From the NCBI RefSeq assembly GCF_900156125.1, contig NZ_FTLX01000001.1, positions 248,001 to 312,000 of the forward strand: a stretch of DNA of 64,000 nucleotides. Direction: 5' to 3'. The first letter of the stretch is position 1. The number at the start of each line of letters is the position of its first letter. The stretch is from Domibacillus enclensis (GTDB taxonomy: Bacteria; Bacillota; Bacilli; Bacillales; Domibacillaceae). Below are positions 27,907-36,441 of the stretch, one piece after another. The position numbers and the translations under genes are program-made. Below the pieces are notes generated by a model that saw only the letters and a program-made list of their open reading frames with translations, ran no database searches and was not told where the DNA came from.

Positions 27907-30318
27907 ATGAAGGAAAAATTAGTCTTAATCGGAAATGGCATGGCCGGCATACGCTGCCTGGAGGAAATCATCGCCATCGAGCCCGAACGGTTCGATATCA
28001 CGGTATTTGGGGATGAACCTCATGTGAATTACAACCGGATTATGCTGTCCAAAGTGCTTCAAGGCAACACGCAGATGGACGAAATTGTATTGAATCGCCG
28101 CAGCTGGTATGAAACGAACGGCATCCACCTCCACACTGGTGATGCGGTCGCCGCTATTGATTCGACTGGCAAAACGGTCACAAGTGTGTCTGGAAAAACG
28201 GTTCCTTATGACCATCTGATCATCGCAACCGGCTCAAACCCGTTTATTCTGCCACTTCCCGGCGCTGATCAGCAAGGCGTCATCGGCTTCCGCAACATTC
28301 AAGACTGTGAAACGATGATGACGTATGCGAAGAAGAAAAAACGGGCGGTTGTCATTGGCGGCGGGCTCCTCGGGCTGGAAGCGGCTCGAGGACTGCTGAA
28401 TTTGAACATGGACGTCTATGTTGTGCACGTTCTCGACTCGCTGATGGAGGCGCAGCTGGATGCACAAGCGTCGGCCATGTTAAAAGAAGAACTGGAAGCG
28501 CAGGGCATGACCTTTCTAATGAATAAGCAAACAATCCAGTTAAATGGTGATGGTCATGTAACCGGCCTGACATTCAAGGATGGATCAGAGCTCGCAGCGG
28601 ACCTTGTGGTGATGGCTGTCGGTATTCGCCCGAACATCAAGCTGGCGCAGGAAATCGGCCTTCAAACAAATCGGGCGATCATCGTCAATGACTACATGGA
28701 AACGAGTTTGCCGGATATTTATGCTGTCGGCGAATGCGCGGAGCACCGGGGTGTCGCCTATGGTCTTGTGGCCCCCCTTTACGAACAAGGAAAAACACTC
28801 GCCAAGCGTCTTGTGTCGGGCAGCCGGAGTGAAGTAACTCCTTACACTGGCTCGGTCGTATTCACCCAGCTGAAGGTTTCCGGTGTGGATGTGTTTTCTG
28901 CCGGCGATTTCCATGAAACAGAAGAAACCAAATCCATCCGTGTGCACGATGAATTCGACCGGGTGTATAAAAAAGTCGTCATTGAAGAAAACCGGGTTCG
29001 CGGTGCCGTTCTATTCGGCGACACATCGGATGCCCCCCGCCTCCTTGATTTGATGAGAAAACGCACCGATATTTCCTCTTTGAGCAAGGTGGAAATTCTG
29101 CCGGCAGAAAACAGTACGCCAGGTGAGCATCCTGTCGTCACGATGGCGGCCGATGAAATTGTCTGCGGCTGCAACGGCGTGACAAAGGGCCGGATTGTTC
29201 AAGCAATTGTTGAGGAAAACGCGGTCACACTTGATGGCGTCAAAGAAACGACGAATGCCTGCCGTTCCTGCGGCGGCTGCAAACCGATGATTGAAGCGCT
29301 TCTTGAGCATACGCTCGGTGAAGACTTTCAAGTAAAAACCGCGGATACACTGTGCAACTGTACCGATTTGAGTCATGAGCAGGTTGCGACGGAGATAAGA
29401 GAAAAAGGCCTTCAAACCACGAAGGAAGTCATGAACGTGCTCGGCTGGAAAAACGAAGAAGGCTGCTCGAAATGCCGCCCGGCGCTAAACTATTACCTCG
29501 GCATGATTCATCCGCTTGAGCATGAAGATGAGCCAGCGTCTCGCTTCGTAAATGAGCGCCTTCATGCCAATATTAATAAAGATGGCACCTTCTCGGTTGT
29601 GCCTCGCATGTACGGCGGTGTGACAGATGTCCAGCAGCTGCGCAAAATTGCCGATGTGGCGGAAAAGTACAACGTGCCGCTCCTAAAAGTAACCGGAGGC
29701 CAGCGGATCGACTTGTTCGGTGTGAAAAAAGAAGATTTGCCGCATGTGTGGAAGGAGCTTGACATGCCATCGGGCTACGCGTACGGCAAAACGCTTCGAA
29801 CGGTTAAAACGTGCGTAGGTGAACGGTTTTGCCGGTTTGGCACGCAAGATTCCGTCGGCTTCGGCATCCGGATGGAGAAAAAGCTCGAAGGCATGAGCTC
29901 TCCGCACAAAGTAAAACTCGGCGTGTCGGCTTGTCCGCGCAACTGTGCCGAGTCGCTAATTAAGGATGTCGGACTTGTTGGACTTGAAGGCGGCTGGGAC
30001 ATTTACGTGGGTGGCAATGGTGGTGTTGATCTCCGTCAAGGCGAACTGCTCGGCCGCGTTGGAAATGATGATGAAGCCGAACAGCTCATTCTCGCTTTTT
30101 TACAGCTGTACCGTGAAAACGCCCGCTATCTTGAACGGACATCGGCATGGATTGAACGGGTCGGGCTCGAATCTGTGAAGGAGCAGGTTTTTGCCCGTCA
30201 GCCGGAGCTTGCCGCACGTCTGGAAATCACGCTTTCCACTTTCCAGGAGCCGTGGAAGGCCATTGTGGAAAATGACGAAGTAAAAAATCAGCTGTTTCAG
30301 CCAGGAGGAGTGCAGTAA
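27907..30318 (+). CDS. nirB: NADH-dependent nitrite reductase, large subunit
   Basis: 803 aa. The order is a FAD/NADH oxidoreductase domain (residues 4-310, GNGMAGIRCLEE and VIGGGLLGLEAARGL), two BFD-like [2Fe-2S] regions (about 415-465, VCGCNGVTKG and CRSCGGCKP; about 475-535, LCNCTD and CSKCRP), a ferredoxin-like half domain (about 555-620) and the sirohaem/[4Fe-4S] domain with CVGERFCRFGTQDS and ACPRNCAES. It reduces nitrite to ammonium in the cytoplasm. ATG after AAGGGAGGG. The Fnr box upstream points to anaerobic induction. Confidence 0.97.
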   Translation: MKEKLVLIGNGMAGIRCLEEIIAIEPERFDITVFGDEPHVNYNRIMLSKVLQGNTQMDEIVLNRRSWYETNGIHLHTGDAVAAIDSTGKTVTSVSGKTVPYDHLIIATGSNPFILPLPGADQQGVIGFRNIQDCETMMTYAKKKKRAVVIGGGLLGLEAARGLLNLNMDVYVVHVLDSLMEAQLDAQASAMLKEELEAQGMTFLMNKQTIQLNGDGHVTGLTFKDGSELAADLVVMAVGIRPNIKLAQEIGLQTNRAIIVNDYMETSLPDIYAVGECAEHRGVAYGLVAPLYEQGKTLAKRLVSGSRSEVTPYTGSVVFTQLKVSGVDVFSAGDFHETEETKSIRVHDEFDRVYKKVVIEENRVRGAVLFGDTSDAPRLLDLMRKRTDISSLSKVEILPAENSTPGEHPVVTMAADEIVCGCNGVTKGRIVQAIVEENAVTLDGVKETTNACRSCGGCKPMIEALLEHTLGEDFQVKTADTLCNCTDLSHEQVATEIREKGLQTTKEVMNVLGWKNEEGCSKCRPALNYYLGMIHPLEHEDEPASRFVNERLHANINKDGTFSVVPRMYGGVTDVQQLRKIADVAEKYNVPLLKVTGGQRIDLFGVKKEDLPHVWKELDMPSGYAYGKTLRTVKTCVGERFCRFGTQDSVGFGIRMEKKLEGMSSPHKVKLGVSACPRNCAESLIKDVGLVGLEGGWDIYVGGNGGVDLRQGELLGRVGNDDEAEQLILAFLQLYRENARYLERTSAWIERVGLESVKEQVFARQPELAARLEITLSTFQEPWKAIVENDEVKNQLFQPGGVQ

Positions 30319-30319
30319 G

Positions 30320-30628
30320 ATGAGTGAAAAAGCATTGGTAGGCTCTATTGACGAATTTCCCGTCCAGCTTGGAAAAGAAGTCACAGCCGGAGGCCGAACA
30401 CTGGCGGTGTTCCGGCTGACAGATGGCACATTTCGGGCGGTGACGAATGCCTGCCCTCATAAACAGGGTCCGCTCGCTGCCGGCATGGTCAGCGGTCATC
30501 ACGTTTTCTGTCCGCTTCACGACCGGAAAATCAACCTGGACACCGGCGCAGTCGAAGCACCGGATACCGGCTGCACGGACACGTTTGATGTAGTTATTCA
30601 AGAAAACCAGGTGTATGTGATTGTATAG
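30320..30628 (+). CDS. nirD: Nitrite reductase small subunit, Rieske-type
   Basis: 102 aa. The Rieske-like fold has CPHKQGPL and CPLHDRKI, so the Cys-His/Cys-His cluster ligands are present here (many NirD proteins lack them). It starts 1 nt after the nirB stop, with AGGAGGAG inside the nirB end, so the subunits are translationally coupled. It acts as the partner of NirB. Confidence 0.95.
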   Translation: MSEKALVGSIDEFPVQLGKEVTAGGRTLAVFRLTDGTFRAVTNACPHKQGPLAAGMVSGHHVFCPLHDRKINLDTGAVEAPDTGCTDTFDVVIQENQVYVIV

Positions 30629-30636
30629 GAATACAG

Positions 30637-30668
30637 AAAGCCGAGCGATAGGACATCGCTCGGCTTTT
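30637..30668 (+). terminator. Terminator of nirBD
   Basis: AAAGCCGAGCGAT pairs with ATCGCTCGGCTTT, followed by a T-rich tract. Confidence 0.9.
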
Positions 30669-30678
30669 GTTTTTGTTC

Positions 30679-30763
30679 GGCGCAATTATGGCGAATACGG
30701 CGCAATTCGTTGCGAATTGCGCCGTATTTCATTTAATTGCGCCTTAATCCACGTAATTGCGCC
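30679..30763. repeat. Word array, family A copy 2
   Basis: GGCGCAATT at 30679 and 30699; AATTGCGCC at 30715, 30735 and 30755. Offsets 0, 20, 36, 56, 76, identical to copy 1. It lies between the nirBD terminator and the convergent helicase gene. Confidence 0.92.
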
Positions 30764-30787
30764 AACCCAGCCAACTCAAGAGGCAGA

Positions 30788-32227
30788 TTAGTTTCTCGCT
30801 TTTTGCACTTTCAGCTGCTTGCCTTTTACAGTCGTTGTTTTCATCGCGCGCAGCACGGCCGCACCTTTTCCATTTAAAATTTCCACGTACGTGACGTTGT
30901 CTTGAATGGTGATAATGCCGATATCGGCTGCTTCAATGCCCGGCAGGTTGGAGATTGTGCCGACAAAATCAACAGCGCGCAGCTTTTTCTTTTTGCCGCC
31001 GTTAAAGTACAGCTTCATAATGTCTTTGTTCAGCTGCTCGCCTTTATCTTTTTTCGGCTCCGGCCGGACAGACATTTTTGCGTCAAATAAAGCTTTTGCT
31101 GCTTTTACTTTTGATGGCGACGGCGCATTGATCTGCTGGAGTTCAAAGCCGACAAATTCCTCAATCTCGTTCACGAACTTTTTCTCAAACGGAGACATAA
31201 GCGCAATCGCTTTTCCGGATTGCCCGGCACGTCCTGTCCGTCCTGTGCGGTGAACGTAGCTTTCTTTTTCAAGCGGCACGTCAAAATGGATGACGAGCGG
31301 AATGTCTTCCACATCAATGCCGCGCGCCGCCACGTCCGTTGCGCACAAATAACGGAAATCGCCGCGCTTGAACTTATTCATCACGTCAAAGCGGTCTTCC
31401 TGCACCATACCGCCGTGAAGCATGCCTGATGAAATACCTGCTCCGTCCAGTGCGTCGAATAATGTTTCCACCCGTTCCTGTGTGCGGCAAAATAAAATGG
31501 CGCTTTCCGGACTTTCAACTGTTAACACCTGCCGGGTCACATCCATTTTCTGTTCCTCTGCCACTGCAATCACTTCATGTGTGATCGCAGGAGCCGCGGC
31601 TTCCTTCGTGACGTCTATTCGTTTCGGGTCGTTCATATACGTATCCGCCAGGTGGACGATATCCGCCGGGAATGTGGCGGAAAACAGCATCGTCACACGC
31701 TCGGAAGGCAAACGCTCGATAATGGCGGATACTTGCTCAATAAACCCCATGTTTAACATTTCGTCCGCTTCATCAATGACGAGATACTGGATTTTCTGTA
31801 CATCGAGCGTTTCTTTTTCGATATGATCCAGAACACGCCCCGGCGTACCGACGACAATATGTGTTTTTTGCTTGAGTTCCAGCTTTTGGCGGGCAAATGG
31901 CGACTTCCCGTAAATGGCGGTCGCTTTCGTCCGTTTAAAGCGGCCAATGTTGGTGATATCTTCTTTGACTTGAGCAGCCAGTTCTCGTGTTGGAGTCAGG
32001 ACAAGCGCTTGAGGCTTATTTTCCTCCCAGTCTGTCAGCTCCACAAGCGGGATCGCGAACGATGCCGTTTTACCGCTGCCTGTTTGCGACTTGACAATTA
32101 AATCCTTCCTTAACAGCGCATCTGGAATAACCGCCTGCTGAACGGCGGTTGGCTTTTTATACGATAGTTCGGTGAGTGCCCGTTGAATTTCTGCACTGAT
32201 CGAAAATTGACTAAATAATTGATTCAT
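30788..32227 (-). CDS. dbpA: DEAD-box RNA helicase, DbpA/YxiN type
   Basis: 479 aa. RecA-like domain 1 has SQTGSGKT (about residue 47), PTRELA, DEAD and SAT. Domain 2 (about 215-370) has ARGIDV and [10 protein letters not shown]. The C-terminal RNA-binding domain (about 405-479, [20 protein letters not shown]) is the DbpA type that binds 23S rRNA hairpin 92. It acts in large-subunit ribosome assembly. Monocistronic. Confidence 0.92.
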   Translation of the reverse strand: MNQLFSQFSISAEIQRALTELSYKKPTAVQQAVIPDALLRKDLIVKSQTGSGKTASFAIPLVELTDWEENKPQALVLTPTRELAAQVKEDITNIGRFKRTKATAIYGKSPFARQKLELKQKTHIVVGTPGRVLDHIEKETLDVQKIQYLVIDEADEMLNMGFIEQVSAIIERLPSERVTMLFSATFPADIVHLADTYMNDPKRIDVTKEAAAPAITHEVIAVAEEQKMDVTRQVLTVESPESAILFCRTQERVETLFDALDGAGISSGMLHGGMVQEDRFDVMNKFKRGDFRYLCATDVAARGIDVEDIPLVIHFDVPLEKESYVHRTGRTGRAGQSGKAIALMSPFEKKFVNEIEEFVGFELQQINAPSPSKVKAAKALFDAKMSVRPEPKKDKGEQLNKDIMKLYFNGGKKKKLRAVDFVGTISNLPGIEAADIGIITIQDNVTYVEILNGKGAAVLRAMKTTTVKGKQLKVQKARN

Positions 32228-32322
32228 AACTGAACGACCTTCTTTTTGTTATAGAGTGTTAACCGTTTCTCATTATACGGTAGTTTGTTCAAAAGCGCTG
32301 ATATATTTCACATCTTTCACAT

Positions 32323-32352
32323 AAAAAAAGCCGTTCCCTGTAAAAGGAACAG
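32323..32352 (-). terminator. Terminator of the OYE gene
   Basis: On the minus strand CTGTTCCTTTTACAGGGAACGG forms a hairpin followed by T7. Confidence 0.75.
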
Positions 32353-32358
32353 CTCCAA

Positions 32359-33462
32359 TTAAACGCCCGGAAACCAGCCTGGCGTCTGAATAATCGCATT
32401 CCAGAGCGGGTCCGGCACAACCAGCTTGTCCTGCGCGCTTTGATCAATTTTCACCGCGATGGTTTCTTCGCGGCCGCTTTCTACTTTTTGCACCCAATCC
32501 GGCTCAATAATAAGCCCACGGCCGATCGCCAACAGATCAACACCTGTTTCAAGTGCTTTCATCGCGTCGTCTGCTGTGTAAATCGAGCCGACACCAATAA
32601 CAGGCACATCCTCGCCTGCACGCTCTTTAATGATTTCAAGACGTGTGCGGGAGTCCTCTACTCCACGGCGCGGCTCTGACCAGAACTCGCCTAATGAAAC
32701 GTGCAAATAGTCGAGGTTTTTTTGTTTGAGTGCATCAATTAGCGACAGTGTATCTGCCATCGTAATGCCTGGTGTTTCCGGCTCTTCCGGAGAAAACCGG
32801 TAGCCGACCGCAAATGGACGCTCCGCTTTTGACGCCGCTTTTTTCACGGCATCCACAACAGCCATCGGAAACGCCAGGCGCTCGCCCCACTGGTCGGTCC
32901 GGCGATTGGAATGCGGGGAGAAAAATTGCTGAATCAAATAGCCATTCGCTCCATGAATTTCCACGCCGTCATACCCTGCTTCAATCGCACGGCGAGTGGT
33001 TTCACCAAAAGCATGAATGATTTCCTCTACTTCATCAGCAGAAAGCGCGCGCGGCACCGGGCTTCCTTCCGCTTCGGCCGGCACGCTGCTGGCACTGACC
33101 ACATCGCCATCGACTAAGTGCGGCGGCACCATCCGTCCACCATGAAAAATTTGCAAAATGGCTTTTGCTCCTTTTTCCTGAATCGCGGATGCCAGACGTG
33201 AAAGGCTTGGAATCATTTCATCCCGGTCTCCGGCAAACTCGCCGGGGAACCCTTTCCCATTCGGTGTAACGTACGTGCAAGCTGTAATAACGGCTGCCAC
33301 GCCTTCTGAACGGCGGGCATAATAAGAAACCTCTGCATCTGTCACCGTTCCATCCTCATGGGAAGAAAAGTTCGTCATAGGCGCCATGATTAAACGGTTT
33401 TTGAGCTCAACGCCGCTTTTAAGCGACGATTTTTCAAATAACGCTGAATAGGTTGATTTCAT
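32359..33462 (-). CDS. Old-yellow-enzyme NADH:flavin oxidoreductase
   Basis: 367 aa TIM-barrel FMN enzyme: NRLIMAPMTNFSS (residues 22-34), ILQIFHGGRM, GVEIHGANGYLIQQFFSPHSN and the C-terminal phosphate-binding VIGVGSIYTADDAMKAL. It reduces activated C=C bonds with NAD(P)H; the substrate is unknown. It is full length and lies divergent of nothing obvious; the next upstream gene is the IDEAL protein, 49 nt away, in the same direction. Confidence 0.92.
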   Translation of the reverse strand: MKSTYSALFEKSSLKSGVELKNRLIMAPMTNFSSHEDGTVTDAEVSYYARRSEGVAAVITACTYVTPNGKGFPGEFAGDRDEMIPSLSRLASAIQEKGAKAILQIFHGGRMVPPHLVDGDVVSASSVPAEAEGSPVPRALSADEVEEIIHAFGETTRRAIEAGYDGVEIHGANGYLIQQFFSPHSNRRTDQWGERLAFPMAVVDAVKKAASKAERPFAVGYRFSPEEPETPGITMADTLSLIDALKQKNLDYLHVSLGEFWSEPRRGVEDSRTRLEIIKERAGEDVPVIGVGSIYTADDAMKALETGVDLLAIGRGLIIEPDWVQKVESGREETIAVKIDQSAQDKLVVPDPLWNAIIQTPGWFPGV

Positions 33463-33511
33463 TGTCAGACTCCTTGTCCGTCTCCATTGATTTTACGCAA
33501 CAGAGATATCC

Positions 33512-33829
33512 TTATGAATATTGCTTCTTTAATTCTTCAAGCTGCGCAGACAATTGCGCAAACCACTCTTCATCCTTCGTCAGCAGTGCCATGTCAATCA
33601 GCTGCTCAAGCGCTGCTTCGGCCGGCTCCTGCTTCGGCACGGACTGCAACGACTTTGTCAGAACACGAATCATGCGCCCTGCAAGCTCCTCATTCACTGA
33701 ATCCACGATGTACACTTTCGTAATGTCTTCCGGGTTCTCTATTTTTACGACATATCCGTAGATTCTCTGTTTATCCCACGTTTCGCCTTGGACCCATTCA
33801 CCGACATGAAATTGTGCTTTCTTCCCCAT
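33512..33829 (-). CDS. IDEAL-domain protein
   Basis: 105 aa from ATG 33829 (AGGAAGTGAGAAAA upstream; the longer frame runs into the regulator gene). The N-terminal half looks like a small beta-barrel (GEWVQGETWDKQRIYGYVVK). The C-terminus carries the IDEAL motif LEQLIDMALLTKDEEWFAQL. The IDEAL domain is a short helical module of Firmicutes with unclear function. It follows the Rrf2 gene by about 25 nt and is probably co-transcribed. Confidence 0.8.
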   Translation of the reverse strand: MGKKAQFHVGEWVQGETWDKQRIYGYVVKIENPEDITKVYIVDSVNEELAGRMIRVLTKSLQSVPKQEPAEAALEQLIDMALLTKDEEWFAQLSAQLEELKKQYS

Positions 33830-33854
33830 TTTTCTCACTTCCTGTTTGGACTGG

Positions 33855-34274
33855 TTACTTGTTTGCTTTAATTTTTTGCAAAACATCAGCAACCGTAAAT
33901 TGATTTAAAAACGCTGTGTAGGCGCCTTCTGCTTCTTTAAAAATGTAATCCATTACACCTTGTGTATTTGAAGCCACTGGACAAATATGTTCCGGATCAC
34001 CCGTCTGCCAGTTTGGCTGCAGCGCGCCTTTTGAAATGGCGTCATATACATGGCCAAGGGCAATTTGGTCGGGCATCATACCGAGCATATATCCCCCGCG
34101 AGTGCCTTCTTTCGTTTTCACGTAACCTTCTTTGCGGAGCGCACTCATCACTTTGCGTATGCGGGCCGGATTGGTTGCCACATTATGGGCAATGGCTTCA
34201 CTTGAAGCCCGGTGTCCCGGCAAATACGCCAAAAAAACAAGACCATGAACCGCGATGGTGAAATCACTATTCAA
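33855..34274 (-). CDS. Rrf2-family transcriptional regulator (YwnA-like)
   Basis: 139 aa. The winged helix is at residues 5-75 (SSEAIAHNVATNPARIRKVM and GTRGGYMLG). A single Cys in HICPVAS stands where iron-sulfur members have three, so it is the YwnA branch without a cluster. TTG start after AAGGGGAAC. Its promoter overlaps an inverted repeat, suggesting autoregulation. It probably regulates the downstream IDEAL gene or the OYE gene as well. Confidence 0.9.
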   Translation of the reverse strand: MNSDFTIAVHGLVFLAYLPGHRASSEAIAHNVATNPARIRKVMSALRKEGYVKTKEGTRGGYMLGMMPDQIALGHVYDAISKGALQPNWQTGDPEHICPVASNTQGVMDYIFKEAEGAYTAFLNQFTVADVLQKIKANK

Positions 34275-34300
34275 TCGTGCGTTCCCCTTCCTGAAAACGT

Positions 34301-34335
34301 ACTGTAATTTTATTTTGTACAGTTTAAAAAGTCAA
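34301..34335 (-). promoter_or_regulatory. Rrf2 gene promoter with inverted-repeat operator
   Basis: Minus strand: TTGACT (34330-34335), 17-nt spacer, TAAAAT (34307-34312). The inverted repeat ACTGTA...TACAGT (34301-34306 and 34318-34323) spans the -10 box. Confidence 0.65.
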
Positions 34336-34405
34336 TGGAAGTGATTTTACATGACAATTGACGCATTGTCAATAACCCTTTCGTGTCAATTGTCACCCAT
34401 AAAAA

Positions 34406-34432
34406 CAGACTGCCGATTAAACCGGCAGTCTG
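34406..34432 (-). terminator. Terminator of the MFS gene
   Basis: CAGACTGCCG/CGGCAGTCTG stem followed by TTTTT on the minus strand. Confidence 0.88.
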
Positions 34433-34435
34433 CAT

Positions 34436-35629
34436 TTAAGAAGATAATACGTTTTGTTTCACGGCACGCCGCTGCCACACAATCGTAATGACGAGCGTCA
34501 GCGCCAGAAGCACAAGCCCCAGCATGAATGGATAATAAATATTTACATCGTACAGCAGCCCGGCACAGGTTGGGCCAAGCACGTTGCCGATCGACATGTA
34601 CATATTGTTCATGCCCATCGCAAACCCTTGTTCATTTCCAGCCATTTTTGACACAAGTGTGTTTAACACCGGACGCAAAATCGACGTTGCACAGAAAATA
34701 AGAAGTGAAATGCCGAAAAACAGCCAGTAATTTTTAGCGAACAGTGAAACGAAAAAGCCAAAAGCGGCTATCGCGATAAATACGTTCAACACTTTTCCTT
34801 CTCCGTATTTCGTCACAATCCGGTCCACAATAAACAGCTGCACGATGACGCTGACGATTCCGGTTGAGGTAATCATAAACGCAATGTCCTGTGGAGAAGC
34901 GCCGAATTCGTTATCGACGAACAAGCCAAGCACCGACTCATACGCCATTAAGCCAAAGCTCATCACAAGTGTAATCACGAGTGGGATAAAATACGGCATT
35001 TTCACAGAACGAGCCAGCTTCTTCACCATCGACTCTTCCGGTGGACGATCGGCCATCACCGGCTGCACAGGGCGGTCCGGCTCCTTCAGCATGGCCACGG
35101 AGAAAATAACCGCAAACACGGACACAATGGCGGACACTAAAAAGGGTGTCTTCAAGCCGAAATCCGCTAGAAATCCGCCGATGCCAGGACCAACCACAAT
35201 CCCGAACGACATAGCCGCTGAGATCATACTGTTTCCTTTTGCCCGCTGCTCAAACGTCGTAATATCCGCCACATAAGCAAAAATCGCCGGAATGAGAAGT
35301 GCGGCGCCAATGCCGCCAATTACACGTGACACATAAAGCATCCAGATGGAATCAAAGAAATAAAAGACAAAGCTTGAAACGGTCAGACCGAACAAGCCGT
35401 AAATGATCATTTTCCGGCGGCCATAATCATCCGCCCATTTTCCTGCCACCGGTGAAAACACCAGCTGGGCTCCTGCAAAAATCGCAATCATTAAACCGGC
35501 AGCCATTCCGCCCTGGTTAATTGACTCTAAATAAGCCGGCAAAATCGGAATGATAATCCCAAAGCTGCCAATGGCTATAAACATGTTAATCATTAAAATG
35601 ATTAACTTTTTTCGCTGATCACCGGTCAT
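34436..35629 (-). CDS. MFS drug:H+ antiporter (DHA1, NorA/Bmr-like)
   Basis: 397 aa, 12 predicted spans. Motif A is GKWADDYGRRK between TM2 and TM3, and motif C-type GPGIGGFLADFG in TM5 marks a proton-driven exporter. It resembles Bmr/NorA multidrug pumps; the actual substrates are unknown. It lies divergent from the TetR gene (35797), 167 bp apart, so it might belong to the same regulon, although the shared operator is found only on the TetR/MATE side. Confidence 0.88.
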   Translation of the reverse strand: MTGDQRKKLIILMINMFIAIGSFGIIIPILPAYLESINQGGMAAGLMIAIFAGAQLVFSPVAGKWADDYGRRKMIIYGLFGLTVSSFVFYFFDSIWMLYVSRVIGGIGAALLIPAIFAYVADITTFEQRAKGNSMISAAMSFGIVVGPGIGGFLADFGLKTPFLVSAIVSVFAVIFSVAMLKEPDRPVQPVMADRPPEESMVKKLARSVKMPYFIPLVITLVMSFGLMAYESVLGLFVDNEFGASPQDIAFMITSTGIVSVIVQLFIVDRIVTKYGEGKVLNVFIAIAAFGFFVSLFAKNYWLFFGISLLIFCATSILRPVLNTLVSKMAGNEQGFAMGMNNMYMSIGNVLGPTCAGLLYDVNIYYPFMLGLVLLALTLVITIVWQRRAVKQNVLSS

Positions 35630-35704
35630 GTAATATCCTCCTTTTGTATACGCTTGATTATTTTAGCAAATTGTTTCGGAAACGGAAATGATTTTATTCT
35701 GCAA

Positions 35705-35766
35705 TTGACTCTTTTTTTAAAAGGGCTTATAATCCGAATCAGTACGAATAAAACTATTATTGTTTT
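35705..35766 (+). promoter_or_regulatory. tetR promoter and operator
   Basis: TTGACT (35705-35710), 17-nt spacer, TATAAT (35728-35733). Downstream lies the 17-bp imperfect palindrome AAAACTATTATTGTTTT (35750-35766), nearly identical to the site before the MATE gene. Confidence 0.7.
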
Positions 35767-35796
35767 CCTAGTTTTTTGCCCGAAGGAGATTATACC

Positions 35797-36351
35797 ATGA
35801 AAGAACGCATTATGAATGCTTTTATTGAGGAAATTATTGAAAAAGGCATGAAATTCACGATGGATGACTTATCGAGGCGGCTTGGCATCAGCAAAAGAAC
35901 GCTGTACGAGCACTTTCCATCTAAAGTGGCCATTTTAGATGCCATTATTGAATCCACGCTCACGTCTCTTGACGAGCGGACATCTGCCATTTTAACAAAT
36001 CCAGAAATCGATCTGCTTGAGAAAATAAAACAAACGATCACAGTCGTGCCTACTTTTACCGAGTTTTATGACTCCCGTATATTAGACCAGATGAAGCGCA
36101 CATATCCAGAACAGTGGGAAAAAATGAATGCGGCGCTCAGTCAATGGGACGATTTGAGACTGCTCATTGAGCAAGGCATTGAAGAAGGATTAATTGCCGA
36201 AACGAATGTTCAGCTTGTTATGAAGCTTATTATAGGCGCCACCAACACAACTTTGGACCGCCGCTTTTTCCAGGATAATCGAATTACAGTCGATGAAGCC
36301 TTTCATTCTATCGTAAACTTGATTTTATATGGACTTGTAAAAAGAGAGTAG
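35797..36351 (+). CDS. TetR/AcrR-family regulator
   Basis: 184 aa from ATG 35797 (CGAAGGAG upstream). The N-terminal HTH is MDDLSRRLGISKRTLYEHFP (about residues 22-41), and a helical ligand-binding domain follows. It precedes a MATE exporter by 90 bp, and both have the same operator-like palindrome, so it probably represses itself and the exporter until a toxic ligand binds. Confidence 0.93.
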   Translation: MKERIMNAFIEEIIEKGMKFTMDDLSRRLGISKRTLYEHFPSKVAILDAIIESTLTSLDERTSAILTNPEIDLLEKIKQTITVVPTFTEFYDSRILDQMKRTYPEQWEKMNAALSQWDDLRLLIEQGIEEGLIAETNVQLVMKLIIGATNTTLDRRFFQDNRITVDEAFHSIVNLILYGLVKRE

Positions 36352-36398
36352 TATTAGCGGAAGCTGATGCTGTTTTTCTTTGTCCTCACAAAACCAAT

Positions 36399-36415
36399 AA
36401 AACAAAAATAGTTTT
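36399..36415 (+). promoter_or_regulatory. Second TetR-type operator, before the MATE gene
   Basis: AAAACAAAAATAGTTTT. The reverse complement of the tetR site is AAAACAATAATAGTTTT, 16 of 17 identical. Confidence 0.6.
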
Positions 36416-36441
36416 CTTATTTTAAAGGAGTGTTTTCCCGC

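Noticed and set aside
32295-32307. A single family B word (CGCTGATAT) upstream of the helicase gene
   Set aside because: One isolated 9-mer is expected about once by chance in 64 kb and has no partner at 20 nt.
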